Positions 25,104 through 33,911 of a DNA stretch of 64,000 nucleotides are shown piece by piece. Both the position numbers and the translations under genes were made by a program. The notes beneath the pieces are model-generated. The model did not search any database, was not told the origin of the DNA, and was given only the letters and a program-made list of their open reading frames with translations. The stretch's first letter is position 1; each line of letters starts with the position of its first letter. Source of the stretch: an uncultured Oligoflexia bacterium (GTDB taxonomy: Bacteria > Bdellovibrionota > Bacteriovoracia > Bacteriovoracales > Bacteriovoracaceae); NCBI GenBank assembly GCA_913058265.1, contig CAJXPQ010000003.1, positions 248,001 to 312,000 on the forward strand, written 5' to 3'.

Positions 25104-27338
25104 ATGGAATCTAATGTTCTTTATTTAATCCCTGCATTGGGATTATTTGGTTTGGTGGTTATGTTAGTTAAGTCTGCATGGGTAAATAAGCAAGAAACTG
25201 GTAATGAAACCATGGTCGAGCTCTCTACTTACATTGCAGAAGGAGCTATGGCATTTTTAAAAGCAGAATGGAAAGTTTTAACTTACTTTTCAATCATTGC
25301 AGCAATTCTTTTAGGATGGTCTGGTACTTTGGTTGAAACTTCATCTCCATACATTGCGGTTTCATTTATTATTGGAGCTGTTCTATCTGCATATGCAGGT
25401 TACTTAGGGATGAACATTGCAACTAAAGCAAATGTTCGAACGACTCAAGCTGCAAGAACGAGTTTAAAGAAAGCCTTAAAGGTAGCCTTTACTGGTGGAA
25501 CTGTTATGGGACTTGGAGTTGCTGGTCTTGCTGTTCTAGGACTTGGAGTTCTATTCATTATTCTTTATAAATATGTTGTTGTTGCTAGTGGTGGAACTGC
25601 TAACGGTATTGAGATGGAAAGAGCTATCGAGATTCTTGCTGGTTTTTCATTAGGTGCTGAATCAATCGCACTTTTCGCTAGAGTTGGTGGTGGTATCTAT
25701 ACTAAAGCTGCTGATGTTGGAGCAGACCTTGTTGGTAAGGTTGAAGCTGGGATACCAGAAGACGACGTTAGGAATCCTGCTACTATTGCTGATAATGTTG
25801 GTGATAATGTTGGTGATGTTGCCGGTATGGGAGCTGACTTATTTGGATCATACGTTGCGACAATTCTTGCGACAATGGTTCTGGGAAGAGAAATAGTTGT
25901 TATGGATAATTTTAACGGATTATCGCCAATACTTCTTCCAATGGTTATTGCTGCTACAGGTATTCTTTTCTCTATCATCGGATGCTCAATGGTTCGAATT
26001 TCGAGTGAAGAAGGTGATGTTCAAAAAGCCTTAAATATTGGTAACTGGACTTCAATTATAATTAGTGTTGTTGCTTGTTACTTTATTGTAAACTGGATGC
26101 TTCCAGAAAATATGATGTTAAGAGGCTATGCATTTTCAAAAATGGATGTCTTTTGGGCAATCGTTGTTGGTTCAATTGTTGGTGCTCTTATGAGTATCGT
26201 AACTGAATACTATACAGCAATCGGTAAGAGACCTGTTGATTCAATTATTCAGCAATCTGATACTGGTGCCGCTACAAATATTATTGGTGGTTTATCTGTA
26301 GGGATGGAATCAACTTTCTTACCTACAATAATCTTAGCTGCTGGTATCTATATGTCTCATTACTTTGCCGGTCTATACGGAGTTGCAATTGCAGCTGCAG
26401 GTATGATGTCAACGACTGCTATGCAACTTGCGATCGATGCTTTCGGTCCAATTGCAGATAATGCTGGTGGTATCGCAGAGATGAGTAAACTACCTAAAGA
26501 AGTTAGAGCTAGAACAGATGTTTTAGATGCTGTTGGAAATACAACAGCTGCAACTGGTAAAGGTTTTGCAATTGCTTCTGCTGCACTTACAGCACTTGCA
26601 TTATTTGCAGCTTTTGTTGGTCTTGCAGGAATAGATTCAATTGATATTTATAAAGCAGACGTACTTGCAGGTTTATTTGTTGGGGGAATGATTCCATTTA
26701 TTTTCTCTTCATTATGTATTGCTGCCGTTGGTAGAGCTGCTATGGCCATGGTTCAGGAAGTTAGACGTCAGTTTAAAGAAATTCCAGGAATCATGGAGTA
26801 TAAAGCAAAACCTGAATATGATAAGTGTGTTGCTATTTCAACTGAAGCAAGTTTAAGAGAAATGATGCTTCCAGGTGCGATTGCATTAATAACTCCGGTT
26901 ATAGTTGGATTTGCCTTTGGACCTGAAGTTCTTGGTGGACTTCTAGCTGGTGTTACTGTGACTGGTGTTCTTATGGGTATATTCCAAAACAACGCTGGTG
27001 GTGCTTGGGATAATGCTAAGAAGTCATTCGAAGCTGGTGTCGAAATTAACGGAAAGATGGAATACAAAGGTTCTGAAGCTCATAAAGCATCAGTTACTGG
27101 AGATACTGTTGGTGACCCGTTCAAGGATACTTCAGGACCTTCTATGAATATCTTAATTAAGCTTATGTCGATCGTATCTTTAATTATCGCTCCACATATC
27201 TCAGTTAAGAGTCACGGACATAGTCATGGTGGTGGTAATCATCATGGTCATGATCATGGTTATATACCTGCTGACAAAAAAATCGAAGTTGTTCTAACAA
27301 AAGAAGAAGTTAAAACTATTAGAACAGCATCAAAATAA
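25104..27338 (+). CDS. hppA: Membrane-bound ion-pumping pyrophosphatase
   Basis: 744 residues, about 16 membrane helices. It hydrolyses pyrophosphate and pumps H+ (or Na+). Family motifs: [35 protein letters not shown] and [17 protein letters not shown]; these hold the Mg-PPi site (given here only as markers). The [10 protein letters not shown] segment has Ala where K+-independent enzymes have Lys, so it should need K+. The helix-6 site reads LFGSY where Na+-pumping types have Glu, favouring proton transport. AGGTGG lies 5 bases before the ATG. Oddly it ends in a His-rich tail (about 704-720). Confidence 0.93.
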   Translation: MESNVLYLIPALGLFGLVVMLVKSAWVNKQETGNETMVELSTYIAEGAMAFLKAEWKVLTYFSIIAAILLGWSGTLVETSSPYIAVSFIIGAVLSAYAGYLGMNIATKANVRTTQAARTSLKKALKVAFTGGTVMGLGVAGLAVLGLGVLFIILYKYVVVASGGTANGIEMERAIEILAGFSLGAESIALFARVGGGIYTKAADVGADLVGKVEAGIPEDDVRNPATIADNVGDNVGDVAGMGADLFGSYVATILATMVLGREIVVMDNFNGLSPILLPMVIAATGILFSIIGCSMVRISSEEGDVQKALNIGNWTSIIISVVACYFIVNWMLPENMMLRGYAFSKMDVFWAIVVGSIVGALMSIVTEYYTAIGKRPVDSIIQQSDTGAATNIIGGLSVGMESTFLPTIILAAGIYMSHYFAGLYGVAIAAAGMMSTTAMQLAIDAFGPIADNAGGIAEMSKLPKEVRARTDVLDAVGNTTAATGKGFAIASAALTALALFAAFVGLAGIDSIDIYKADVLAGLFVGGMIPFIFSSLCIAAVGRAAMAMVQEVRRQFKEIPGIMEYKAKPEYDKCVAISTEASLREMMLPGAIALITPVIVGFAFGPEVLGGLLAGVTVTGVLMGIFQNNAGGAWDNAKKSFEAGVEINGKMEYKGSEAHKASVTGDTVGDPFKDTSGPSMNILIKLMSIVSLIIAPHISVKSHGHSHGGGNHHGHDHGYIPADKKIEVVLTKEEVKTIRTASK

Positions 27339-27367
27339 TTTAAGATAATGTAATTTTTATATTGTTG

Positions 27368-27392
27368 AGGCCCTCTTTGAGGGCCTTTTTTT
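27368..27392 (+). terminator. Rho-independent terminator after hppA
   Basis: Stem AGGCCCTC / GAGGGCCT with a 3-base loop and seven T, 30 bases after the pyrophosphatase stop. Confidence 0.92.
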
Positions 27393-27439
27393 GTCATATC
27401 TAGGAAAAGTCGCTAGTATCTCAACCTCAAAGGATACAT

Positions 27440-28459
27440 ATGAAATCAATAGCTCTTTTAGTCTTACTCTTAAGCAGTCATCTTTATGCCGAATGTGTTC
27501 ATGAAAAAATCTTTAGTGGTTTTGAATTACAAATGCAAAAAAAGGATCATAAGGTCTTTGTTGAAAAAGATAATGGTATCTATGAAGAGCTTCTTTATAA
27601 TAAAATAAATTCACTTCAATTCTATAGAGCGCAATTAGTTAAAAAGAACGATCATTCCGAAGGTGACTTTACACGCTATAATCAAAAGTATGTTGAATAC
27701 TATCGTTATCAAAACATTATCGATTTTATGAATTCCACCAGAACTAATTTTACAAGCCTTGGATATGAAATATCGGTAATTGGTAAAAGTTTAAAGGGGA
27801 GAGATCTCTACGCAGTTAAGCCTAAAAATTTCGATTCAAATAAAAAAACAATTGTGATGTTCGGAAGACACCATGGTAATGAGGGGACTGCTAATTGGAT
27901 TATAGAGGGCTTTATTAACGAATTTCTAAGCGCAACAGAAGACTTCCACGAAAACTACCAACTTCTTTTATATCCAATGGTGAACCCTGACGGTGCAGAG
28001 GCAATGAGTCGTTATAATGAAAATGGACGAGACCTTAATCGAAGCTGGGGATTTGATATTACTGATACCTATGACGAAGCAAAGGTTATTCATAAAAACT
28101 TGAAGCCTTATATGAAATATAAAAGCAATATGCCAATTTTTCTAGATATGCATGGATCATTTACTGAAGACTTTATCTATCGTGTAAAAAAGAATTATGT
28201 GGATATATCTTTCTTTAATCGCCAACAAGAGTTTATCGATGAGCTTGCTGGTTACGATATTTGGCAAAATGGAGTATCTAAACTATCAAATGGTCACCCA
28301 AAAATGGCCAGATTAGTGATGGTAAATTCCTATGGGCTAAACGCTCTTACCCATGAAACTCCAAGAGATATTAAGCTAAATTCGCGGTCAAGACGTTCAA
28401 AGTCAGATCTTTATAAGCAAGGTATTGCCATCTTTCAATCGATTACGAATATCTACTAG
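27440..28459 (+). CDS. Exported M14-family zinc carboxypeptidase
   Basis: 339 residues with signal peptide MKSIALLVLLLSSHLYA. M14 signature: zinc ligands H145 and E148 in RHHGNEG, substrate-binding NPDG (182-185) and GRDLNR (196-201), third zinc ligand His in LDMHGS (H238), and catalytic Glu in THETP near 313. The family removes C-terminal residues or cleaves gamma-D-Glu bonds in peptidoglycan peptides. Periplasmic or secreted. It has its own leader after the hppA terminator. Confidence 0.88.
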   Translation: MKSIALLVLLLSSHLYAECVHEKIFSGFELQMQKKDHKVFVEKDNGIYEELLYNKINSLQFYRAQLVKKNDHSEGDFTRYNQKYVEYYRYQNIIDFMNSTRTNFTSLGYEISVIGKSLKGRDLYAVKPKNFDSNKKTIVMFGRHHGNEGTANWIIEGFINEFLSATEDFHENYQLLLYPMVNPDGAEAMSRYNENGRDLNRSWGFDITDTYDEAKVIHKNLKPYMKYKSNMPIFLDMHGSFTEDFIYRVKKNYVDISFFNRQQEFIDELAGYDIWQNGVSKLSNGHPKMARLVMVNSYGLNALTHETPRDIKLNSRSRRSKSDLYKQGIAIFQSITNIY

Positions 28460-28500
28460 CCCGTAAGTAATTAAATTTATTGAGTATAGAACTTGTATTA

Positions 28501-28557
28501 AAACAAACGTTTGAATCGTACGATAATAGTGTTATGGTTTTAAACGAACGTTTGAAT
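28501..28557 (+). promoter_or_regulatory. Paired operator boxes and promoter of the efflux operon
   Basis: AAACAAACGTTTGAAT (28501-28516) and AAACGAACGTTTGAAT (28542-28557) match at 15 of 16 bases, 41 bases apart (about four helical turns). The first contains the perfect palindrome CAAACGTTTG. A promoter can be read between them: TTGAAT (28511-28516), 16-base spacer, TATGGT (28533-28538), so a repressor on either box would block it. The TetR-family gene closing this operon is the natural ligand. Confidence 0.65.
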
Positions 28558-28570
28558 TAAGCGAGGCAAT

Positions 28571-30064
28571 ATGAATATCAGACAACGCTCACTACTACTT
28601 ATCTTTGTTATGTCCATTACATCCTCTTATGGCGCAGAGATCACCGAGAACTCATTACTAAAATTAGCAAAGAAATCAAATCCGACGTTGGCAGAAATTG
28701 AGGCCAGTTTTTTAGACTCTTCAGTTAGAGCTGATGAGCTGAGTGATAAGTTTGGCTACGAAGCTTATGCTGGATACAATAATGAGCAGACGAAAGAGAA
28801 GTCTACGATTTCATTTCAACCAATATTTAGATCAGTAAATCAATATAAATTAGGTGTGAGAAAATCCACTAAGTATGGTGTTCTTATTGATTTGAATACA
28901 TCAATTGATGCTAGATCTGGTGACTCTGAGTCGGGTAGTGATTATAAGGACCTCCATACTACAGTTTACGAACTTGGATTCCAATTTGATTTATGGAAAG
29001 ACTTTATGGGAAGAATTTCAAAAAATCAGTTTGATAATTTATATGATCTCAAAGCTAAAGATGAGTTACAAAAAGAAATCTCAGCCTATGCTTTCGAGTC
29101 TAATGTGAGAAAGCTTTATTGGACCATTGTTGCTAATAATGAAAAATTAGAGATTATGAAGCGACTTAACAAGACAGCTAAGAATCAGGCCGCTGATGCT
29201 GTTAAAAGAAAGAGAAGCTCAGTCGCTGATAAGGCAGAGGTCGCAAGGTTTAAATCTCTCGTACATCAAAGAAAAGGACAGTTGCTTTCTTTAGAATATG
29301 AGAGAGAAATGCTTTTTAAAAATCTTAGAGAACTTTTTCCAAACTTAAACGGGCAAGAGTTGAAGTTAGGAAAATATAATCTTAACAAGGCCTTCTTTGA
29401 AGTTCTTTCTTGCTCAGCTAAAATTGAAAGTACGAAAGAAGTTCCCTTTGAGAGTACAAAATATGATGATATTACAAAGATTCTTAATAGAGTAAAGAAT
29501 AGACAAGGGAAAATCGATAGTACTTATGATGATGTAGATTTGAAGTTTGCTTTAACCTTAAAAAAGGTTGGTGTTTCTTCTGACGCTAAAAGCACAAGCT
29601 ACACTGAAGGTTCTTATCAAGGATCACTTGATGATATTGATGAAAATGATCGTTCTGCCATGAGTGCAGGAATCATGCTTACAGTACCATTTGGAGAAAG
29701 CAAAGGATCAACCGCTACTATTAAAGAGAAGCTAACAGAGAAAAGATTTGAAGCTTCAATTGATTCAATGGATGCAAAGGTTTCCTCTTCTCATACTCAA
29801 GTTCAAAAATCAGTTAAGTTACTCTCTCAAGTTATCAAAGAGCAAAAGTCGAATTCAACTCAATTTGATATCCGCTTAAAAGAAATGAATAAGCAGTACC
29901 GACAAGCAAGGATTCCTGAGTACGTTCTGATTCAGGATCAAGACGCATTACTACAAAGTGATCTCAATGTTATTGATACCCAACTTATGATCGTTAATAC
30001 AATCTTAGACTATCTCGCAGTATTCAATGAATATGACTGTGCATTTAATAGGAAGTCATTATGA
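28571..30064 (+). CDS. TolC-like outer-membrane efflux protein
   Basis: 497 residues with a signal peptide (ending SSYGA). Two long heptad-rich helical regions (about 165-235 and 390-470) and strand-like blocks between, as expected for TolC/OEP protomers of the outer-membrane channel. The ending RQARIPEYVLIQDQDALLQSDLNVIDTQL is the typical OEP closing helix. It overlaps the RND pump start by 4 bases. GCGAGG serves as SD. Sequence identity to named channels cannot be judged by eye. Confidence 0.8.
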   Translation: MNIRQRSLLLIFVMSITSSYGAEITENSLLKLAKKSNPTLAEIEASFLDSSVRADELSDKFGYEAYAGYNNEQTKEKSTISFQPIFRSVNQYKLGVRKSTKYGVLIDLNTSIDARSGDSESGSDYKDLHTTVYELGFQFDLWKDFMGRISKNQFDNLYDLKAKDELQKEISAYAFESNVRKLYWTIVANNEKLEIMKRLNKTAKNQAADAVKRKRSSVADKAEVARFKSLVHQRKGQLLSLEYEREMLFKNLRELFPNLNGQELKLGKYNLNKAFFEVLSCSAKIESTKEVPFESTKYDDITKILNRVKNRQGKIDSTYDDVDLKFALTLKKVGVSSDAKSTSYTEGSYQGSLDDIDENDRSAMSAGIMLTVPFGESKGSTATIKEKLTEKRFEASIDSMDAKVSSSHTQVQKSVKLLSQVIKEQKSNSTQFDIRLKEMNKQYRQARIPEYVLIQDQDALLQSDLNVIDTQLMIVNTILDYLAVFNEYDCAFNRKSL

Positions 30065-33000
30065 ACCAAATTATAAAGTTTTTTTTAGAGAACCATAAGC
30101 TTACAATTATCCTCTCATTAATGATGGTAATATTTGGAGTCATGGGATTATTCAAATTAAATGCTGAGTCCTATCCCATGGTAAACTTTGCGATGGTGCA
30201 AGTTGAGACTCGTTATGAAGGTGCCACCGCCAAGGATATAGAAACGAAAATCACAAAGCCAATCGAAGATAAAATTCGAGAAGTTTCTGGTCTTAAAGAT
30301 GTTAAGTCCGTTTCAAAATCTGGTCTTTCAAGAATTTTTGTTCGTGTAGATATGGATAATGAGGACGAGGAAGAAGTTCTCGATGAATTACAAAAAGCTG
30401 TTAAAGCCGTGAATACTCTTCCTGCTGACCTGCGAGACGATCCCACCTATTTAGAGATAAATTCAGAAGAATTTCCCGCAATTGAAATTGCAATCGTAGG
30501 TGATAACACTGATCGAGCAAGAGATATTATGGCCGATCACCTCAAAGAAGAGCTGGAAGACTCTAAACGTGTTAAAAGTGCGAGGGCGGTTGGATTTTTA
30601 AAGCGTCAATTTAATATAAGAATTGATGAAGAAAAATTAGCTTCTTATCATATTGGAATTGAGGAAGTCTTAAACAAAGTGAGTCTTAGAAACCTTGATA
30701 TTCCAGGTGGTAATCTTAAAACTAGTAATTCAAAAGAATTAATAAGAATTGAGGGAAAGGTAAACTCTGCTGAGGAGTTAGGTGAGTTAGTTGTTAGGTC
30801 AAATTTTTCTGGAAAAAAAGTCTTACTTTCTGATATCGCAAAAGTTTTAGATGGCGAAGAGGATGCAAAAGTTTTAGCCTCTTTTAACGGAAGACCAGCG
30901 ACACTTCTTGTCGTTAGCAAAAAAGCAGGGGCAGATACATTAGCTCTTGTTGATGAAGTAAACACTATTCTTAATCGCTTTAAAGAGCAGTATAAAGACC
31001 AATTTGAAATCATTACCTATAATAATGAAGCTGATAAAGTTAAAGCAAAACTTGCAATCTTAAGTTCAAATGCCATTTCTGGTCTGATCTTAGTTGTTGT
31101 TTTTCTCTTCATTTTCCTCCCCGGAAAAGTAGGTCTGATGGCCTCGCTTTCACTGCCTTTAGCAGTTATGGCAACTATCGGATTTATGCCTGTTATGGGG
31201 ATGAACCTTGATGCGATTACTATCCTAGCTCTTGTTATTGCTTTAGGTATGTTGGTCGACAATTCTGTTGTTATATCTGAAAACTTTGCACGACTTCGTG
31301 ATGAACATAATATGTCAGCGATGGATGCATCTTTTTTATCAGCAAAACAGCTTTGGCTTCCTATTTCGTCTACAGCTTTTACTACCATTGCTGCCTTTGT
31401 TCCTATGCTTGTAACAAAAGGTATCATGGGGCAATTCATCAAGTGGATTCCAATCGTTGTAACGTTGGCCTTACTGATCTCATTGTTTGAGAGTTTTTTC
31501 TTACTTCCCATGAGATTACGTTTTGCAGGAAATACTAAGAACAAAAAAGGTGAAGTTAAGCGAGATTGGTTTTATAAATTTATTCTTAAGTTTGAAGTTT
31601 TGATGGATAAGCTTATTAATCGTAGATATTTTGTTTTCCTTGGCTTTGGTATTTTACTAGTTGGATCTTTACTATTAATGAGTAAGGGGAATAAATTTAT
31701 TCTTTTCCCAGCTGAGCAGACTGAAATCTATCTTGGCCGTCTTGAGATGCCTAGAGGTACTCCACTGGAGCAAACTAAGCTTGAGCTAGTTAAAATACAA
31801 AAAGACCTAGATGATAAACTTGGTTCTTGGCAAAGAGGTATTGTTGTGAGGTCTGGTCTTTCTAAGATGGGGCCGAATGATGCGAAAGGATCTAATGGTG
31901 ATAATCATGGACTTATTACGATCTACGCATCGAATGATGCAAAATATAATGTAGATTATTTAGACTTCTTAAAGAAGGCAAGATTAGTTAAGTCTGATTT
32001 CGCTAAAACTCTGACCTTTGAATTCATGCAAAATGGTCCGCCGGTAGGTGAACCTATAAATGCAACCTTTAGATCCAATAACCTTGAAAGTCTGGACGCT
32101 ATTCTGAATAAGGTCATTGCTGACATGGGGAATATCCCTGGTGTTAGAGATTTGAAGACAGATGATATTTTAGGAGAAAAAGAGATTAAAGTTCGTATTG
32201 ATTATGCTAAAGCAGATCAATTGGGTTTAAGTGTTAGTGCTATTGGAAATGCTATTAGAACAGCTTTGTCTGGTACGATGATTTCTAAAGTTGTTTTAGA
32301 GAATAAAGAAGTTGATTTACAGGTAAGGTATAAAGATACATCTCGTAGAACAGCAGAAAATATTCAAAACATCAAAGTCATGGACCGTCTTGGTAATCTT
32401 GTCCCAGTAAGTACAGTTGCTAGTCTTGAGGTGACTAATGGTCAGTATGAAATTAAGCGATACGACTTCAAACGCTCTAAAACTCTAACCGGGGATATTG
32501 ATGAGGCGGTTATAACTTCTTCAGTTGCGAATCAGAAGCTTACAGAAATCTATGGAAAATATGCTGCAGATTATCCTGATGTCTCGTTAGCATTTGGCGG
32601 AGAGGCAGAATCAACAAAAGAATCTATGCAGTCTTTGGGTGAGGCCCTTATTTTGGCATTACTTGGTATATTCGCACTTCTTGTATTCCTATTTGCTTCT
32701 TACCTGAGACCTATCATTATTATGTCTACTATTCCTTTAGGTTTAGTTGGCTTTAGTGTTGCCTTTTTCTTTCACGGTAGACCCATCTCATTTTTGGCGA
32801 TGATTGGTGTTATTGGTCTTGCAGGTATTATCGTTAATGCAGGTATCGTACTCATTTCTTTTATTGATCAAATGCGTGCAGAAGGAAAGATGGAATTACA
32901 TGAAATTCTAGTTAAGGCTTCTGGGATGAGACTTCGAGCAGTTCTTGTAACTTCACTAACAACAGTATCAGGACTTATTCCTACCGCCTATGGGATTGGT

Positions 33001-33240
33001 GGCTCTGACGCCATGCTTGTTCCTATGACTATGGCCATGGCCTGGGGATTAACTTCGGGGACAATACTTACTTTAATTTGGGTTCCATGTGCTTATGCTA
33101 TTTTAGAAGACTTTATTCGTCTTCTTAAGAAATATAAAGTTTTAGGTGATGAGAGTAATGATAAAGTTAATGAGGCGGTAGTAGAGCAGACTCCATTGGA
33201 CTCAACTCCAAGTGAAGAGGTTAGAGAGGTTTTATCGTGA
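30061..33240 (+). CDS. RND-family efflux pump (AcrB-type)
   Basis: 1059 residues, the usual AcrB size. An N-terminal helix, porter domain with the RIDEEKLASYHIGIEEVL-like element, helix 4 with GMLVDNSVVISEN carrying the proton-relay Asp (the second position is Asn, as in many homologues), and the C-terminal helix block with VIGLAGIIVNAGIVLISF. The inner-membrane trimer would export lipophilic compounds, using proton import. It overlaps both neighbours by 4 bases. A periplasmic adaptor gene (HlyD/AcrA type), normal for such pumps, is absent from the operon. Confidence 0.92.
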   Translation: MNQIIKFFLENHKLTIILSLMMVIFGVMGLFKLNAESYPMVNFAMVQVETRYEGATAKDIETKITKPIEDKIREVSGLKDVKSVSKSGLSRIFVRVDMDNEDEEEVLDELQKAVKAVNTLPADLRDDPTYLEINSEEFPAIEIAIVGDNTDRARDIMADHLKEELEDSKRVKSARAVGFLKRQFNIRIDEEKLASYHIGIEEVLNKVSLRNLDIPGGNLKTSNSKELIRIEGKVNSAEELGELVVRSNFSGKKVLLSDIAKVLDGEEDAKVLASFNGRPATLLVVSKKAGADTLALVDEVNTILNRFKEQYKDQFEIITYNNEADKVKAKLAILSSNAISGLILVVVFLFIFLPGKVGLMASLSLPLAVMATIGFMPVMGMNLDAITILALVIALGMLVDNSVVISENFARLRDEHNMSAMDASFLSAKQLWLPISSTAFTTIAAFVPMLVTKGIMGQFIKWIPIVVTLALLISLFESFFLLPMRLRFAGNTKNKKGEVKRDWFYKFILKFEVLMDKLINRRYFVFLGFGILLVGSLLLMSKGNKFILFPAEQTEIYLGRLEMPRGTPLEQTKLELVKIQKDLDDKLGSWQRGIVVRSGLSKMGPNDAKGSNGDNHGLITIYASNDAKYNVDYLDFLKKARLVKSDFAKTLTFEFMQNGPPVGEPINATFRSNNLESLDAILNKVIADMGNIPGVRDLKTDDILGEKEIKVRIDYAKADQLGLSVSAIGNAIRTALSGTMISKVVLENKEVDLQVRYKDTSRRTAENIQNIKVMDRLGNLVPVSTVASLEVTNGQYEIKRYDFKRSKTLTGDIDEAVITSSVANQKLTEIYGKYAADYPDVSLAFGGEAESTKESMQSLGEALILALLGIFALLVFLFASYLRPIIIMSTIPLGLVGFSVAFFFHGRPISFLAMIGVIGLAGIIVNAGIVLISFIDQMRAEGKMELHEILVKASGMRLRAVLVTSLTTVSGLIPTAYGIGGSDAMLVPMTMAMAWGLTSGTILTLIWVPCAYAILEDFIRLLKKYKVLGDESNDKVNEAVVEQTPLDSTPSEEVREVLS

Positions 33241-33839
33241 CTGAAAATACGAAAGATAAAATTTTAGGTTTTGCTCATAAGCTTTTTGCCGAAAAAGGGT
33301 TTACTGGCGTAAGTGTAAGAGAAATTGCCAAAATATGTGGCTGTAATATTGCGGCCATAAACTATCATTTTACTAATAAAGAAAATTTATACCTACAAAC
33401 TATGCAGCATAGTATTGAGAGAACAGAAGTTGATATCAAAGCTATCTTTGATTCACTTGAAGAAAAAGATATAGATCTATTTGCTTTGAAAGTTTTTGAT
33501 CACTTTCTTAATAATGGTGAAGATTTAAGAACTGGTTTTAAACTGATCCTGTCCAACTCAGATATCCCTTCTAAAATGCCCCTGAATATTTCACGATTTA
33601 AAGGGCCTCCCGGAGGAGAATACTTTGATATCTGTCTAAGGGAACAATTTCCGAACATAATTGATTCAGATATTGACTGGGCAGTTAGGACTATCTTTAC
33701 TCAGGTGATTCATAAGTCGCTTATTTTATGTAATAAAGAACTTTGTTCTAAATTATTATCAGAAGATAAGCCCGAAGAACTTATGAGAAGTGATATTTCT
33801 AGAGTCATAAAAATGGTTAAGCAGGAGCTTAACTCTTAA
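33237..33839 (+). CDS. TetR-family transcriptional regulator of the efflux operon
   Basis: 200 residues. N-terminal HTH (KILGFAHKLFAEKGFTGVSVREIAKICGCNIAAINYHFTNKENLY) is a textbook TetR DNA-binding domain, closest in style to the CecR/YbiH group because of the NIAAI(N/T)YHF recognition helix; the C-terminal half is a ligand-binding helical domain. GTG start inside the pump's end (4-base overlap). Being the last gene of the operon it likely represses, it would give negative feedback through the paired boxes at 28501-28557. Confidence 0.9.
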   Translation: MTENTKDKILGFAHKLFAEKGFTGVSVREIAKICGCNIAAINYHFTNKENLYLQTMQHSIERTEVDIKAIFDSLEEKDIDLFALKVFDHFLNNGEDLRTGFKLILSNSDIPSKMPLNISRFKGPPGGEYFDICLREQFPNIIDSDIDWAVRTIFTQVIHKSLILCNKELCSKLLSEDKPEELMRSDISRVIKMVKQELNS

Positions 33840-33874
33840 CCTGATCGGAATACTTTTTTGTTGAACTAATCAAA

Positions 33875-33911
33875 TTCCCTCTTTAGTATTATTAAAGAGG
33901 GGAAATTTATG
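33875..33911 (+). promoter_or_regulatory. Hairpin that sequesters the ribosome-binding site of the MFS-PlsC gene
   Basis: CCCTCTTTA (33877-33885) pairs perfectly with TAAAGAGGG (33893-33901) around a 7-base loop; two more pairs extend the stem. The right arm is the SD (AGAGGGG, 33897-33902) of the ATG at 33909. No T-run follows, so it is not a classic terminator; it can hide the SD in mRNA. Confidence 0.5.

Noticed and set aside
30061-33240. Loss of function of the RND pump because helix 4 reads D-N
   Set aside because: Many active homologues have Asn at the second position, and the first Asp is kept.
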